The notes under the pieces: model-generated
What the model saw: the letters and a program-made list of their open reading frames with translations, nothing else
Told to the model about the DNA's origin: nothing
Database searches by the model: none
Shown here: one piece after another, positions 1 through 10,806 of the stretch
Numbering within the stretch: the first letter of the stretch is position 1
Layout of the letters: every line of letters begins with the position of its first letter
Translations under genes and position numbers: made by a program
From: Hypsibius dujardini
Taxonomy: Eukaryota; Tardigrada; Eutardigrada; Parachela; Hypsibiidae
Reading direction: 5' to 3'
NCBI GenBank assembly: GCA_001579985.1
Contig: LRSR01009724.1
Span: 1 to 26,891 of the forward strand
Length of the DNA: 26,891 bases

Positions 1-762
1 CAGCTACAAATGGACCACGAACACTTTCAGCGGCGCTCTGGCTGAACAGTGACATGGCAAGGCCTGCCGGTGTTTAACGGTGATCATACAAACGTTCCTC
101 TCCACTCACCGGAGCTGTACGTGATCTGGAACGAGAAAGTGAAATTCCTCACTGCCGCTGCGAAGGACAACCCATTCGGCTCGGACTACTTCCTCTGGAC
201 GGACATCGGTTCCTTCCGTTCACAGCGTGCGGCCAAGAACCTCATCACCTACCCCGATCCAGTTCGGGTCGCCACGGAACTGGGCGAGAGCAAGGTCTTC
301 TTTCTGGAGGTTAATATATTAATAAATTATCAAATCAAAATAATATCAATTTTATTTATTTTAATTTGGTATTGCTAATAAATCTACCGTCCTTTAATAA
401 TACAGGTGTACCCGTTCTCCTCGGCGGACCGAGCCCTGAATCCGGTCAGCGGACTACCGGAACGGGATTTCCGTCTGGACATCCGTCTGGGAGGTGGGAT
501 TTTCGGCGGTCACGTCAAAGCCCTGGCGCGGTATGACGCGGTCTATTACGAAACCATGGGACGGATGGCCACGGCTGGAAGGTTCGTCGGAAAGGATCAG
601 AATGTTATGTCATCGGTGGCTGTCATGTATCCCGATTTGGTGCGTCTCGTTGCCGGCGGGGGTGACTGGTGGTATGGGCAGTTCTTTTTCTCGCAGCTGG
701 CGGACTGTGACGCTTTCCGGGTTTTTATGTGCCCTTTGGCGTGCCATATTTGCGACAGCTAA
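1..762 (+). CDS. HtrL/YibB-family protein, C-terminal part (5' end outside window)
   Basis: Two exons are visible. The first runs from about 50 to 309 (GT donor at 310-311) and the second from 406 (AG at 404-405) to the TAA at 760-762. The 96-bp intron is phase 0 and the joined frame stays open. The product contains SDYFLWTDIGSFRSQ, RLGGGIFGGH, a GRFVGKDQN segment and GGGDWWYGQFFF, which match my recollection of the HtrL_YibB family, a protein of unknown function first named in bacteria and also present in animals. The frame is closed upstream by a TGA at 43-45, so a 5' exon must join through an acceptor near 48-49. Bases 2-49 are open in another frame, so that junction is uncertain. The molecular function is unknown; the family is often compared with glycosyltransferase-like proteins, and I add nothing beyond that. 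Confidence 0.6.
310..405 (+). other. Intron of HtrL-like gene
   Basis: AT-rich 96-bp sequence with GTTAAT at the 5' end and an AATACAG acceptor. Base composition drops sharply from the GC-rich exons on both sides, and removing it joins two reading frames in phase 0. Confidence 0.8.
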
Positions 763-849
763 GCGGGAACTATTACGGTTCCCGCCGTAACGGTGTTGAC
801 GGTGTTGCTGTTGGCTGTCCGTTTTGTGAATAATATAATATCTTGATCT

Positions 850-1240
850 TGGTCTTTAACCCCCTTACTAGTACTATCACAGTCTGTAAACCCTTACGTG
901 CTGTTGTTCCTTTCTGGACATCATGTTCCACTGCTCTACTGACCATCGTTCCGCTAGTTCATGTTCCCTTGTACCAAAACGTTGTTAGCCAATATTTTTC
1001 CTTGTTTGACATCCTGTTCCACTGCTCCATTTACCATTGTTCCGTTAGTTTATGCTCCATTATGCCAAAGCGTTTTTAGTCAATTCTGTTTCTTTTTGGA
1101 TATCCTGTTCCATTGCTCCATTTACCATTGTTCCGTTAGTTTATGTTCTATTTTATCAAACAGTTACCAGTCAATCTGGTTCCTTTATGGACATCAGGTG
1201 AAACTGCTTCGTCAACCATTGTTCTGCTAGTATAAGTTCC
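850..1240. repeat. 91-bp tandem repeat (minisatellite), about 4 degenerate copies
   Basis: The block GACATCNTGTTCC recurs at about 917, 1008, 1099 and 1190, an exact 91-bp spacing. Each unit carries a GTTCCRYTAGTTYATG segment. The two central copies are the most alike and the outer ones decay. It fills most of the intergenic stretch between the HtrL-like gene and the convergent prune gene. Short open frames across it on the plus strand reflect the repeat, not a gene. Confidence 0.85.
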
Positions 1241-1523
1241 GCTGTAACTTAAAGTTATTAGTATGACTGGAGAGCTCCATTAGTTCCATGCACCTTTAAC
1301 TATGGTTCGTGTTCCATTCATATTGTTCCACTCAACCAGGTTTCATGACGCATAAACCGCAAGCCGGAAGACACGCGCTCAATTACGCAGACATAAACAG
1401 ACCAATCACATGCACCAAAGAAGTGAAGATACGGAAAGCAACCCAACGTTCTCAATGTTCTCGTTGCACATGGAACATCTTTTCGCGTCCATACATATAC
1501 ATGAGAAACAGTAACTCGACCAA
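1241..1523. other. Intergenic stretch, convergent 3' ends
   Basis: Nothing recognisable beyond short chance open frames on both strands. It separates the 3' end of the HtrL-like gene from the stop codon of the prune-type gene on the minus strand. I see no AATAAA signal for either gene here. Confidence 0.5.
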
Positions 1524-4500
1524 TTAAAAGCTGCATTTTCGCAGCAAAGCGAAACGACTAGCCGTGTTGGTGTCGCTCACCGCTTTGGCCGTATTCCACT
1601 TGGCCTCGTCCTCCCTGATGCACGACGGAACGTCGAGTCGTTCGAATTCCCCCTCAGTCATGCCCAGGCTGCCTCGCAGGGACTCCAGCCTGTCCACATA
1701 GCGAATCTTGTTGTAAAAACTTCCACTAAGAAGCCACAGAGACAAAAGGAGCAATTAACATGATCTACACTCAGTGAAACAGTTCCTGCTTGCCTGCCTG
1801 CCTGCCTTAATTGTGCTGATAAGCGACACCACGAACGAACCTGAGGAACGCTCGACCGATAGTCTGCAGTTGCGCCTTCAGCCAGAAATTCGGATGGACG
1901 ATGATGAGGTCCTGTAGATTTTTTTGCATTCTGCGCGGGCGAAAAAAGGAAATAGGGTTACACTTAGTCCTTAAGCGGTCCTCTCAAACAGTTAAAAAAA
2001 TTAGTTCAGAATACCGGCGATCGATCATCTTGTAGCACTGATGCAGCCAGCTAGTTGACGGATAAATGGCCGCCGGAACAGCCCCGTTGAAGTAGATCAA
2101 CGTGCACTGATGATCCGCCAGTAAATCCAAGGTACTTGTGAAGTAGCTGCAAATAAATTCAAAAGTAGCCTAAACAGATGCATTTAAAACTTCAGAGATT
2201 GCTCTAGCTTTCATATTTCCCGTTAATGTTGTTTCACCAACTCATTTGCTTATAAATAAAATATTAAATAGAGCATCTACCGGCAAAGTGGATTCAAATA
2301 GAATTTTTTTTATTTAAAATAAAGTCATATTTTAATTTCAGTACATCAAATGAGATTTGCAATCAAACATTCAAACATTTAAAGTAAATTCCATTAGGGG
2401 ATTTTAGATTAAAATATGGAATTCTATTTTCGTGACTTTAAATGAAATAAACGTGTATTTTATTTAAAAAGCAAAGAGCCATTTTAAATATGTTTTAAAT
2501 GTATTTAAACAATTCCATTTCTCTTGTCTTTCAACACGAACGCCGTTCAGAAGGAGAACTCGAATCCACGGAATTATGAGGAACTTAGGAGTTTTTCATG
2601 TTTTGACGCGCGTTCTGTTTGCCTGTTCTAAAAGTGCGAACAAGAACGAACAAACTGAGCGAATTTTGTGCTCGCCGTTGGACGTACCGGAAGATGTTCT
2701 GCATTAGGAACTCATATCGCGGAGTGCTGCGAGCCGGCAGATAGCACGCAAAGAAGCAGACCGTGGCTCCTCCCTTATCGCCACTGTCATTCTGTGCGAG
2801 GTGAACCTCTAGGACTTTTTTATAATTCTCCATCGCTTCCATGTCGATGGCCCACACTGTCTCCTCTTCCTTATCGTGGAGTTTTGCTGCCTTTGTTGGA
2901 TTTAATGGAGTCGTTTCAGTCGCAGTGGATGGGTTGACTCGGAGATCGGTCGGAGAAGATAGATCGCTGTCACAATCTGAAAAATGGATTTAACTGTTTA
3001 TTTACCGAGTCTTTCCAGGACTCTAAATTTATTAAAATATTTTAGCACGAAGAGAGGAAGAAAAAAGAAGAAATGTAGATTAGACACAACATAAGTCTAT
3101 TTAAATTCGTCTATCAAAATTTATTAGTTATTTAATAACAATAAAAAATACCCCAAGTTTTGAACTTCAAGAACGAAAAACAAAATAATGAGGAATACTA
3201 GAAATACTTCAACAAGGAAAGCAAAAATAATAAACGAATAATAAAAAATTACAAAAAGACCTAAACTTCTTGAACTTTAGGAAAAAAACAAAAACAAAAA
3301 AATTTCAGATTAAAAATATCTGACCTCCGTCGAAGCTGGTGCTATCCTTCCCGTGTCCAGAACTGGTCGCGCTTCCAATCAGAGCGGCATTGTCGCTGTC
3401 AGAAGTCTCCGCATCCACACTCGTGGTTGTCGTCTTCTTCTGGCGTTTCAATTTCGGTTCCGTGGTCGCCGAGTGGCCTTCGACTTTAGCAACCGAATTC
3501 AGATTGTATGGAGCGGATGAATCAATCTGATCCTGGCCAGTTTTCGTCATACCGAGGCTTTTGGCCTCGTTCGCTTCGTTTTGTGCGCGCGACAGTTGGA
3601 ACAGTTCACGGCGTTGGTCGTCGATGGTCGCTTTGGGACCGTCCGGCGCTGTTCGGCCTAAGCGAACGGATTTTGTGTGAGTAACAAGTAATTCGCCGGC
3701 ATCCGCGGAAGTTGCCGGAATCAAATGCTCTTCGCTGGGGACTGCAGCGTCCGACGTCGAAGGAGTTGATGGCTCTGAAAGGAGGGAAAGTTGATCTGAT
3801 CCCACATGACATGCGAATCAAATTGGTCTGATTTAACATTTTTTCCCACGTGACATACGAACCATAAATTAAAAATCTAATTTTTATACAGTCATTTTTA
3901 TTTCTCACTCGATTCGACCGTGATACGAACCATTTTTGTGTTCTTCATCTCTGGACAATTAGCGCATAAAGTGAGCGATTTTACCGGTCGTTTTATCCGA
4001 GTCCAGCGTAAGTCCTTCTTGAAAGTCGCTGCTGCTTTCAGTGCCACCAATGTTCATGCTGTTACGGCCTCCTCCCAGCGTGGTCTTTGTCAACATTTCT
4101 TCTTTGGAAAGTGTGTCGCCGTCGGTCCCACTCGTCTTGGCCGTTCCATCCGCAGTCAGACTGCCTCCGTGATCGGTCTCGTCATGTCCGTCTGTCTTGG
4201 TGTTGTTCTCAGACAACGTCCGAGCCTTCGGTAAATCAACATGGTCGGGACCCAGTCGCATGGTAGGTAGGTCTCCGACCTCGTGCGGGGTAGACAAATT
4301 GATATTTCCAGTATCAGCAGGGACTGTCGCGCTAATTGTCCTAACCCAGACAAGTTCTCCTGCAAGCACGCCGAACGAGTCAATAAAAAATGCCAATGAA
4401 ATTTTGATGTAAATTCAAAACATGTTACCTTCATTTTCCGGAGAGTCGGTCGGGGTCTGAACAGGGCATTCAACGCGATGACATAACTGATCGCTGGAGA

Positions 4501-5002
4501 CGCCCGCAGCTTCTGTCTGCTTGACCAAAAACGTCGCGTTTCGGTCCTTCGATTCGTGGGCGAGCGCCTTGTCTGAAGGAGGAATATGGGCCTGGGGTTC
4601 GTTTTCCGTCAGCTTGACACTTTTGTCGGCGGCGAGATAAGCCGGTGATCCCGGAGCGGAAGATGTAGTTGTAGATGGGGCCTCACATGCAGGGGTAGCC
4701 TTGCTGGGGACTCCGTCGGTGGTATCAGTACCGTTCCACGGGGTACTGGTAGTAGGAACTTTTTTATCCGAGTTCGTTGCTGGTGAAGGAATTGTCGGAA
4801 AACTTTCCGATGTTGCAGTGGGTATTTGAGTGGAGGTGCCAGCTGTGGACTCGCTTTTTGGACCGTCAACCTGTTTTGTAGACAATGACATTTAGTTCAT
4901 TTGGTTCGTTTATTTAAACCAAAATCCACAGTCGGCCGTCATCCTTTGTTTGAACAATGTGACATGGGTAGCACCGCATTGGAGCACGTATATTCCCGTC
5001 GG

Positions 5003-5074
<72 letters not shown>

Positions 5075-6575
5075 CACAGAGACAGACAAACAGACGGGCA
5101 CACAGGCACACAGACAGATAGATAGACAGACAGACATACACTCAGACACACAAACACACAGGCACACAGACAACACACGCAGACAGTCAGACGGGCAGAC
5201 AGACAGACAGGAAAACAGGCATATACACATTGCCACACAGATTGCAGAAGAATGTCAGCAATAGAAATACTCTCGAGAACCGGCGACGGCATGTACAGAA
5301 ATATTCTCACCTTTTCACGTTCGACAGCCTCGTTCGTCTTGTCCGTAGCTACACCACCCGAACCCCATGGGTACACATGGCTGTCGGGCTCCCCAGCCAC
5401 CCTCTCCTGCGGACTGTTGTCTACAACCGACCGCTTTGCCAATCCTTCCAGCTCTGCAATGCAAATCTCATCACTGGTTCGCCGCTTCGCCATCTCCTTG
5501 TCCCACGTCCGCATGAACAGCGTTGCCGTTTCCCGCTCCATCTCCGAATCGGGCAGACTCAATGCAGCTTCCACCTGATCCAACCGATCGATGTCGTTGT
5601 TCTTCCATGTCGCCTGGTTCTTCACCCACTCCGGCACTTGCGTGTCCGGGGTCGGCGACGTCGGTCGCTCCGTCTGATCCGCAGTGACCTCGTTTGTCAG
5701 TTGGTTCCCAGCGTTCGCCTTGTTTGGAACGGGGACAGTCATGCCTGTGTCCACTTCATCCACCCCTGTTCCGGCCGTCCCCTCTTTTACTACCACAGTT
5801 TTTTGCTTGTCGACCGAATCCGAACGCGGTAGTTCCGGAACGATGGTTGACAATTTGAACACCGGATCCGTCATTGTGTTACCATCAGCGGCTTTGAAAT
5901 TACTCTCCGATTTGCTCTTACTGCAACCGGCCGGAATAGCGAGGTTGTTGTTCCGGTTCGCAATCGATTCGAAGGTCTCCCAGTCCGTTGAGACCTTATG
6001 CGAACGGGGAGGAACAGCCGCGCTACCTGCTGGAACGGCCACTGACGCATCAGCTGATTTTGAGTTGTCTAGAGTGGCGACACCTGTCGTGCTACTACCG
6101 CTATCACTCACCGGAAGTGATTTCGGTTCGCCACTGTTCTCTTGTTCCTTTTCCGACTTGTTCGCCGAACCGGTTATGCATTCTCCGGTAGATTTAATGT
6201 CTTTCTCCGCCGAGTTTTCCGCTTCGAACAGCTGAAACTTCTCCAGTGGCGTAAGCGGCTTACGGTCCGATGCATCCGGCGCGGCTACGGTATCGGCTAC
6301 AGGAACGGGTAGCGGCTCCAGCCCATCAACGGTATCGTTACCTTGAGAGGTTCCCTGGAAATCGGCATTAGCGATAGCATTTTCCTGTCTGTTGACCATA
6401 ATGTCGCTCGAGGTTCCGGTAGGTTGCCCATGTTCATCAACGACGGCAGCAACGTCTTGAGAGGGAAGTGGTGGCATTGGTAGCATTCGTTTCGGCGCTC
6501 TGGTACGGCTCGGTTCGGAGTCCCGGTCCGAGTCATACGTCAAAACTTTTCCCGCACCATCCGGCAACCACATGC
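1524..6575 (-). CDS. PRUNE2: BCH (BNIP2/Cdc42GAP homology, CRAL-TRIO-like) domain protein, C-terminal half of the PRUNE2-type gene
   Basis: Eight exons encode residues 888-1968. Exons 6575-5311, 4870-4429, 4359-3985 and 3774-3325 are disordered, acidic and S/T/P-rich. One possibly helical block lies near residues 1195-1285 (PEWVKNQATW through AELEGLAKR). The BCH domain occupies the last four exons: WAIDMEAMENYKKVLEVH, ATVCFFACYLPARS, TLIYFNGAVPAAIYPS, WLHQCYKMIDRR, QDLIIVHPNFWLKAQL, then GSFYNKIRYVDRLESL. These match BNIP2, ATCAY and PRUNE2 in order and spacing, including the IDRR / LIIVHP signature. BCH domains bind Rho GTPases and their regulators and partners in trafficking. The stop is TAA at 1526-1524. 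If this were a separate gene, translation would start at the ATG at 6573. Confidence 0.85.
4985..5225. repeat. (CAGA)n array in prune-gene intron 11
   Basis: Nearly pure CAGA on the plus strand at about 5003-5072, decaying to CACA/CAGA/GATA mixtures up to about 5225. It lies wholly inside the intron 4871-5310. In the prune transcript it reads as CTGT/TCTG. Long Cys/Leu/Ser/Val and Asp/Arg/Gln/Thr open frames here are artefacts of the repeat. Confidence 0.9.
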
Positions 6576-7028
6576 CTAAAATAACACAAAAGCAACCAAA
6601 TAAATATGAAGCGTCTTATTACAGTTTGTAGGCTCAAAGAATTTCAGCCTAATCTAAATAAGTTTGTCAAGTCTCAAGCGAAACATATGTCGGTTCGAAC
6701 ACTGCCCGACCCGACCCGAACCGCTATTCGAGCCACCCGGCTGAAGAATTGTCAAATTCAAAAATAACAGCTGATTTAACTTTCTTTTGTGCCTTTTTTG
6801 GCTGTTGGTTTTCCTTATAAGTCATCTCCGTTTCTCCACATCTTTACAAAATTCAATTGTCATTGGTATTCGGATGTCGGATGGTTGCGGGGTCCGAGGA
6901 GGAACAGGTGAAAAGTTTCGGGTTGAAGACCTTATTCTCGACGGAAGAGCTCCATTAATCCGGAAACGGAACAGTCCCTGTCTACCAATCTTCCCCTGCT
7001 GAATTAGCTTCCTCGAATTTTTTAGGAC

Positions 7029-10000
7029 ATGAAGAGAAAGCGGACTTTGGAAGGTGATGAAGAAGATGACGATGAAGACGAAGAGGAGCAAGAACAGGTG
7101 AGAGATAACGCCTTAAAAATGGGTAGGCATTGTTCCTACGTAGCCACCATTACGTGGCGGGACAGTGTAGGACGTACAACCACTAGTCAGTAGGTAACTC
7201 AGATGAATTAGAAATAATCGATCGTTATGCTTTAGCCTGCTGAGAGAGTAGTCGGATTTCAACTCGTTAAGTTCTTACACTCGTATCATTTGTAATTAGA
7301 TGCGTTCCCTATCTCTTTCTAGTACCGATATGGAACGACGAAAAAGCAACGAGGTGGTCAGCGCAAGAAAAAGTCTCGTGCGAGCGATTTTATCCTCGAC
7401 GAGGCGGACGTCGGGGACAGCGATGACGAGGAGGACGAGGACGACTGGGAGGACGGCGCGGAAGGTCGCGAGGCAGCCAATCAGCTGGCAAGTCTACTGG
7501 AGAAGGGGCCGACCGCGCAAGAGATGGACAGTCACCGCCGACGGTTTGCCGAGGTGATGGAGAAGGACGAGACGGAGATTGAGAAATATTACCAGTACGT
7601 TAGTGGAATTGACTGGTTGATTCTCTCGGGGTTGATGGATTGTTTGATTGATGCGTTGACTCTCGCAATCGATGGATTGTTTGATTGATGCGAACGGCCG
7701 ACAATTCGACAATTCCTTGTTCGGCCTCAGTTCTTATAAAGCTGACAATCGAATGGTTTCAATAGGCTTTGATGGGTGAATAGGGATTTGTCTGTGCTGC
7801 TAAGGTAAGTCACAGTGTTTCTTCCGCACAGGGATTGCTACAAACAACAGGCGCAGCTGGAAAAGTTCACGAGCACCGGCGCCAGCAACGAGGAGATCGC
7901 CAAACAACGGCTCCTACCCAGTGTGAAGGATCCCAGCTTGTGGATGATCAAATGCAAGCCGGGCGAGGAACGCGCGTCCTGCCTGCATCTGATGCGCAAG
8001 ATGGTAGCGCACTTGACGACGGGGCAGCCGCTACACATCGTCTCGGCGGTGGTCATCGACACCGTCAAGGGCTACATCTACGTGGAGGCTTTCAAGCACA
8101 GCCACGTCCAGGAGGCCGTCATTGGGGTATCTACTTTGCGGTTTAACGCGAAGAACCAGCGGTTGATTCGAATATCTGAAATGACAGACGTGTTGAAGAT
8201 CGTCAAGGCCGTGCCGCGATTAAAAGAGCGTCAGTGGGTTCGGATCAAAAGGGGAATTTATAAAGATGATGCTGCTCAAGTATGTATTCTGTTTGTTCTT
8301 GTTCGTCGCTCCCCTTGTTTGTTCTCTTTCTATCTGGCTGATATTCTGTCAGTGTTTTTGGCTGCGATTGACTGATTGGTTCACTGCCTGTTCGGCAGTA
8401 ACGTTATCTGTAAGTCTGTATCTCTGTCTGTCTGCTTGTCTGTCTGTCTGTATCTCTGTCTGTCTGCTTGTCTGTCTGTCTGCTTGTCTGTCTGTCTGTC
8501 TGTCTGTCTCTCTGTCTCTCTGTCTGTCTGTATGTCTGTCTGCCTGCCTGCCTGCCTGTCATCTTGGTTCCAGTCTGTCTGCCAGTTTGCTCCTTGTAGT
8601 CTCATCCATTCGACAACAGCATTTTGACTTTGTACTTTGTAGGTGGAGTTCGTTGATGAGACAGCCAGCTCCATTTCCCTCCGCATCATTCCGCGCATCG
8701 ACTACGCCCATCTCCGGGATAAACATCGGTTCGCCTTGGAGGGGAAGAAAGCCCCGCCACCGAAGAAAGACTTCCGACCGGCCGCCAAACTGTTTGCACC
8801 GGAGCAGATCAAGGAAGTCGGTGGGGAGTACCGCCGCGACGGTGACATGTATCTGTTCCAGGGCGGACGCTTCACCATTCGAGGCTTTCTGATCAAGGCG
8901 TTTCCGCCCACGAACATTCAGGTGGAGGAGGTGAAACCGAGTCTGGCTGAATTGGAGGCGTTTGACGACACATTGGACGGCATTAATTTTGGACAGGTCT
9001 CGGCTGAACTGGCCAGATCAACGGGCGATGTAGATTCCGTGTCGCAACGATTCGCTCAAGGTTAAGACCATTTCAGCATAGCATTTGTTCGCCTGCCTAG
9101 CTTCCTGTGTGTCTGTTTCTCTGCCTACCTGTTTCTTTTTCTGTCTGTCCGTCTCTTTGTCTGTCTATCTGTTTGTCTGTCTGACTGTTTGACTGTCTGA
9201 CTGTTTGACTGTGTCTGTCTGTGTTCCTGTCTGTCTCTGTCTCTATCTCTTGGGCTGACTGATTGTTTGCCAGACTATTATTATGCCTGCCCGTCTGCCT
9301 GTCTGCCTTTTTATCTACTGGCCTGCCTACGCGTGTCTACCGGTTTGCTATGTTGGTCTAAAGTGCTTGCCTATTCATTACTGGGATCGCGTTTATGATC
9401 CCTGTTTCTCGGCTGTCAGGGGAGTTTGTCGAGGTGGTGAACGGTGAGCTCTGCCATTTGAAAGGCCGTGTCATCCGCTGCGAAGGGAAACGTGTCATCG
9501 TTCAGCCCGACCACAAAGTTCTCAAAGAGCCCATCGAATTCCCGGCCGACGAATTGCGCAAGTTTTTCAAGACAGGCGATCACGTGCGCGTCGTCCGCGG
9601 ACGCTACGAAGGGGACACTGGCCTGGTGGTGCGGGTGGAAGCCAACCAGGTGGTTCTCTTCTCTGACATGGCCATGCACGAGATGCAAGTCCTCCCGGAG
9701 GATCTCCAGGTCAGCACGGAGCGGGCGACGGGAGTGGACCGGTGCGGTCAGTTCCAGTGGGGCGATCTGGTGCAGATTGACCCGCAGACGGTCGGTGTGA
9801 TTGTGCGGATTGAGCGCGATGTGCTTTACATCCTGACCATGCACGACAAAGTGGTGCACATGAAGCCGGGCGCGGGATTGAAGAAAAAGGACACGAGCCG
9901 TGCTGTCACGTGCGATAGCGAAGCAAATCAACTTCGAGTCAAAGACTTCGTCAAGGTGCGCTGTTGTATTTATCTATCAATCGATGGCTTACAGGTGCAT

Positions 10001-10747
10001 CGGTCTGTCTGTTTCAATTGTCTGTTTGTCTTATCTGTCTGCCTGTTTGTCATTCTGTTTGTCTGTCTGCTTGCAGTCCTGCATACCTGCCTGTCTGTCC
10101 ATCGATGAACTGACCTTCTGCCTGTCTACAGGGTATTTCAGTGTTTGTTGATCATTTAGGTTGTCCGATGTATCTTTCTGCTTGCCTATCACTTGACGCT
10201 TCTGTCAGGCGATCGAGTGACATGTCCGTCTGTCGATCTGCCTGTCGTTTGTCTTTGTTTCTTTCCATGTCCACCTATTACAGTAGTGTTGCTTTCTCGT
10301 TAAGGGTTTCTTTTCTTGCAGGTTGTCGCTGGAAACAATTCCGGCCGGCAAGGCGAGCTGAAGCACATCTTCCGCAACTACCTCTTTCTCCATTCCAAAC
10401 TGGTGCCTGAAAACGGTGGTCTTTTCGTCTGCATGTCACGGTTGGTGACGCTGACCGGCGCGGGGAGCATCAGCTCTTACGCCACTCCGTTTGCTGCCGC
10501 AGCAGGCTCGTCATCTTTTGTGGCGTCCTCCCCGCGCGCTGGACCATCTCCGATCGCCTCTCGCGTCATTACTGCAGGTCGAGGGGGCTCGATTGTTTCT
10601 CGACCCTCTGATGTGGGGCGGAACCGGCGAGACTACAAGTTGATCGGCAAGACCGTCAAAGTCATCCATGGACTGTACAAGGGGTAACTACTGTGTGCTG
10701 GACAGACAAATAGACAGACGGACAGACAAGCAGGCAGGCAGGCAGGT

Positions 10748-10806
<59 letters not shown>

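Noticed and set aside
4901-5264. Overlapping open frames on both strands rich in Asp/Arg/Gln/Thr or Cys/Leu/Ser/Val
   Set aside because: These are translations of the CAGA/CTGT array in a prune intron; the same artefact recurs at each of the other arrays.
5230-6235. Long plus-strand open frames of 183 and 200 residues
   Set aside because: They lie antisense to the continuous prune/BCH exon 6575-5311, which has consistent splice sites, phase and composition. The plus-strand frames have no homology I recognise.
8376-8892. Apparent plus-strand frame bridging SPT5 intron 3 into exon 4
   Set aside because: It reads exon 4 in the wrong frame. The SPT5 frame from 8643 carries the family motifs.
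9416-9931. 171-residue minus-strand open frame
   Set aside because: It is the reverse complement of SPT5 exon 5, whose sense frame encodes recognisable KOW domains.
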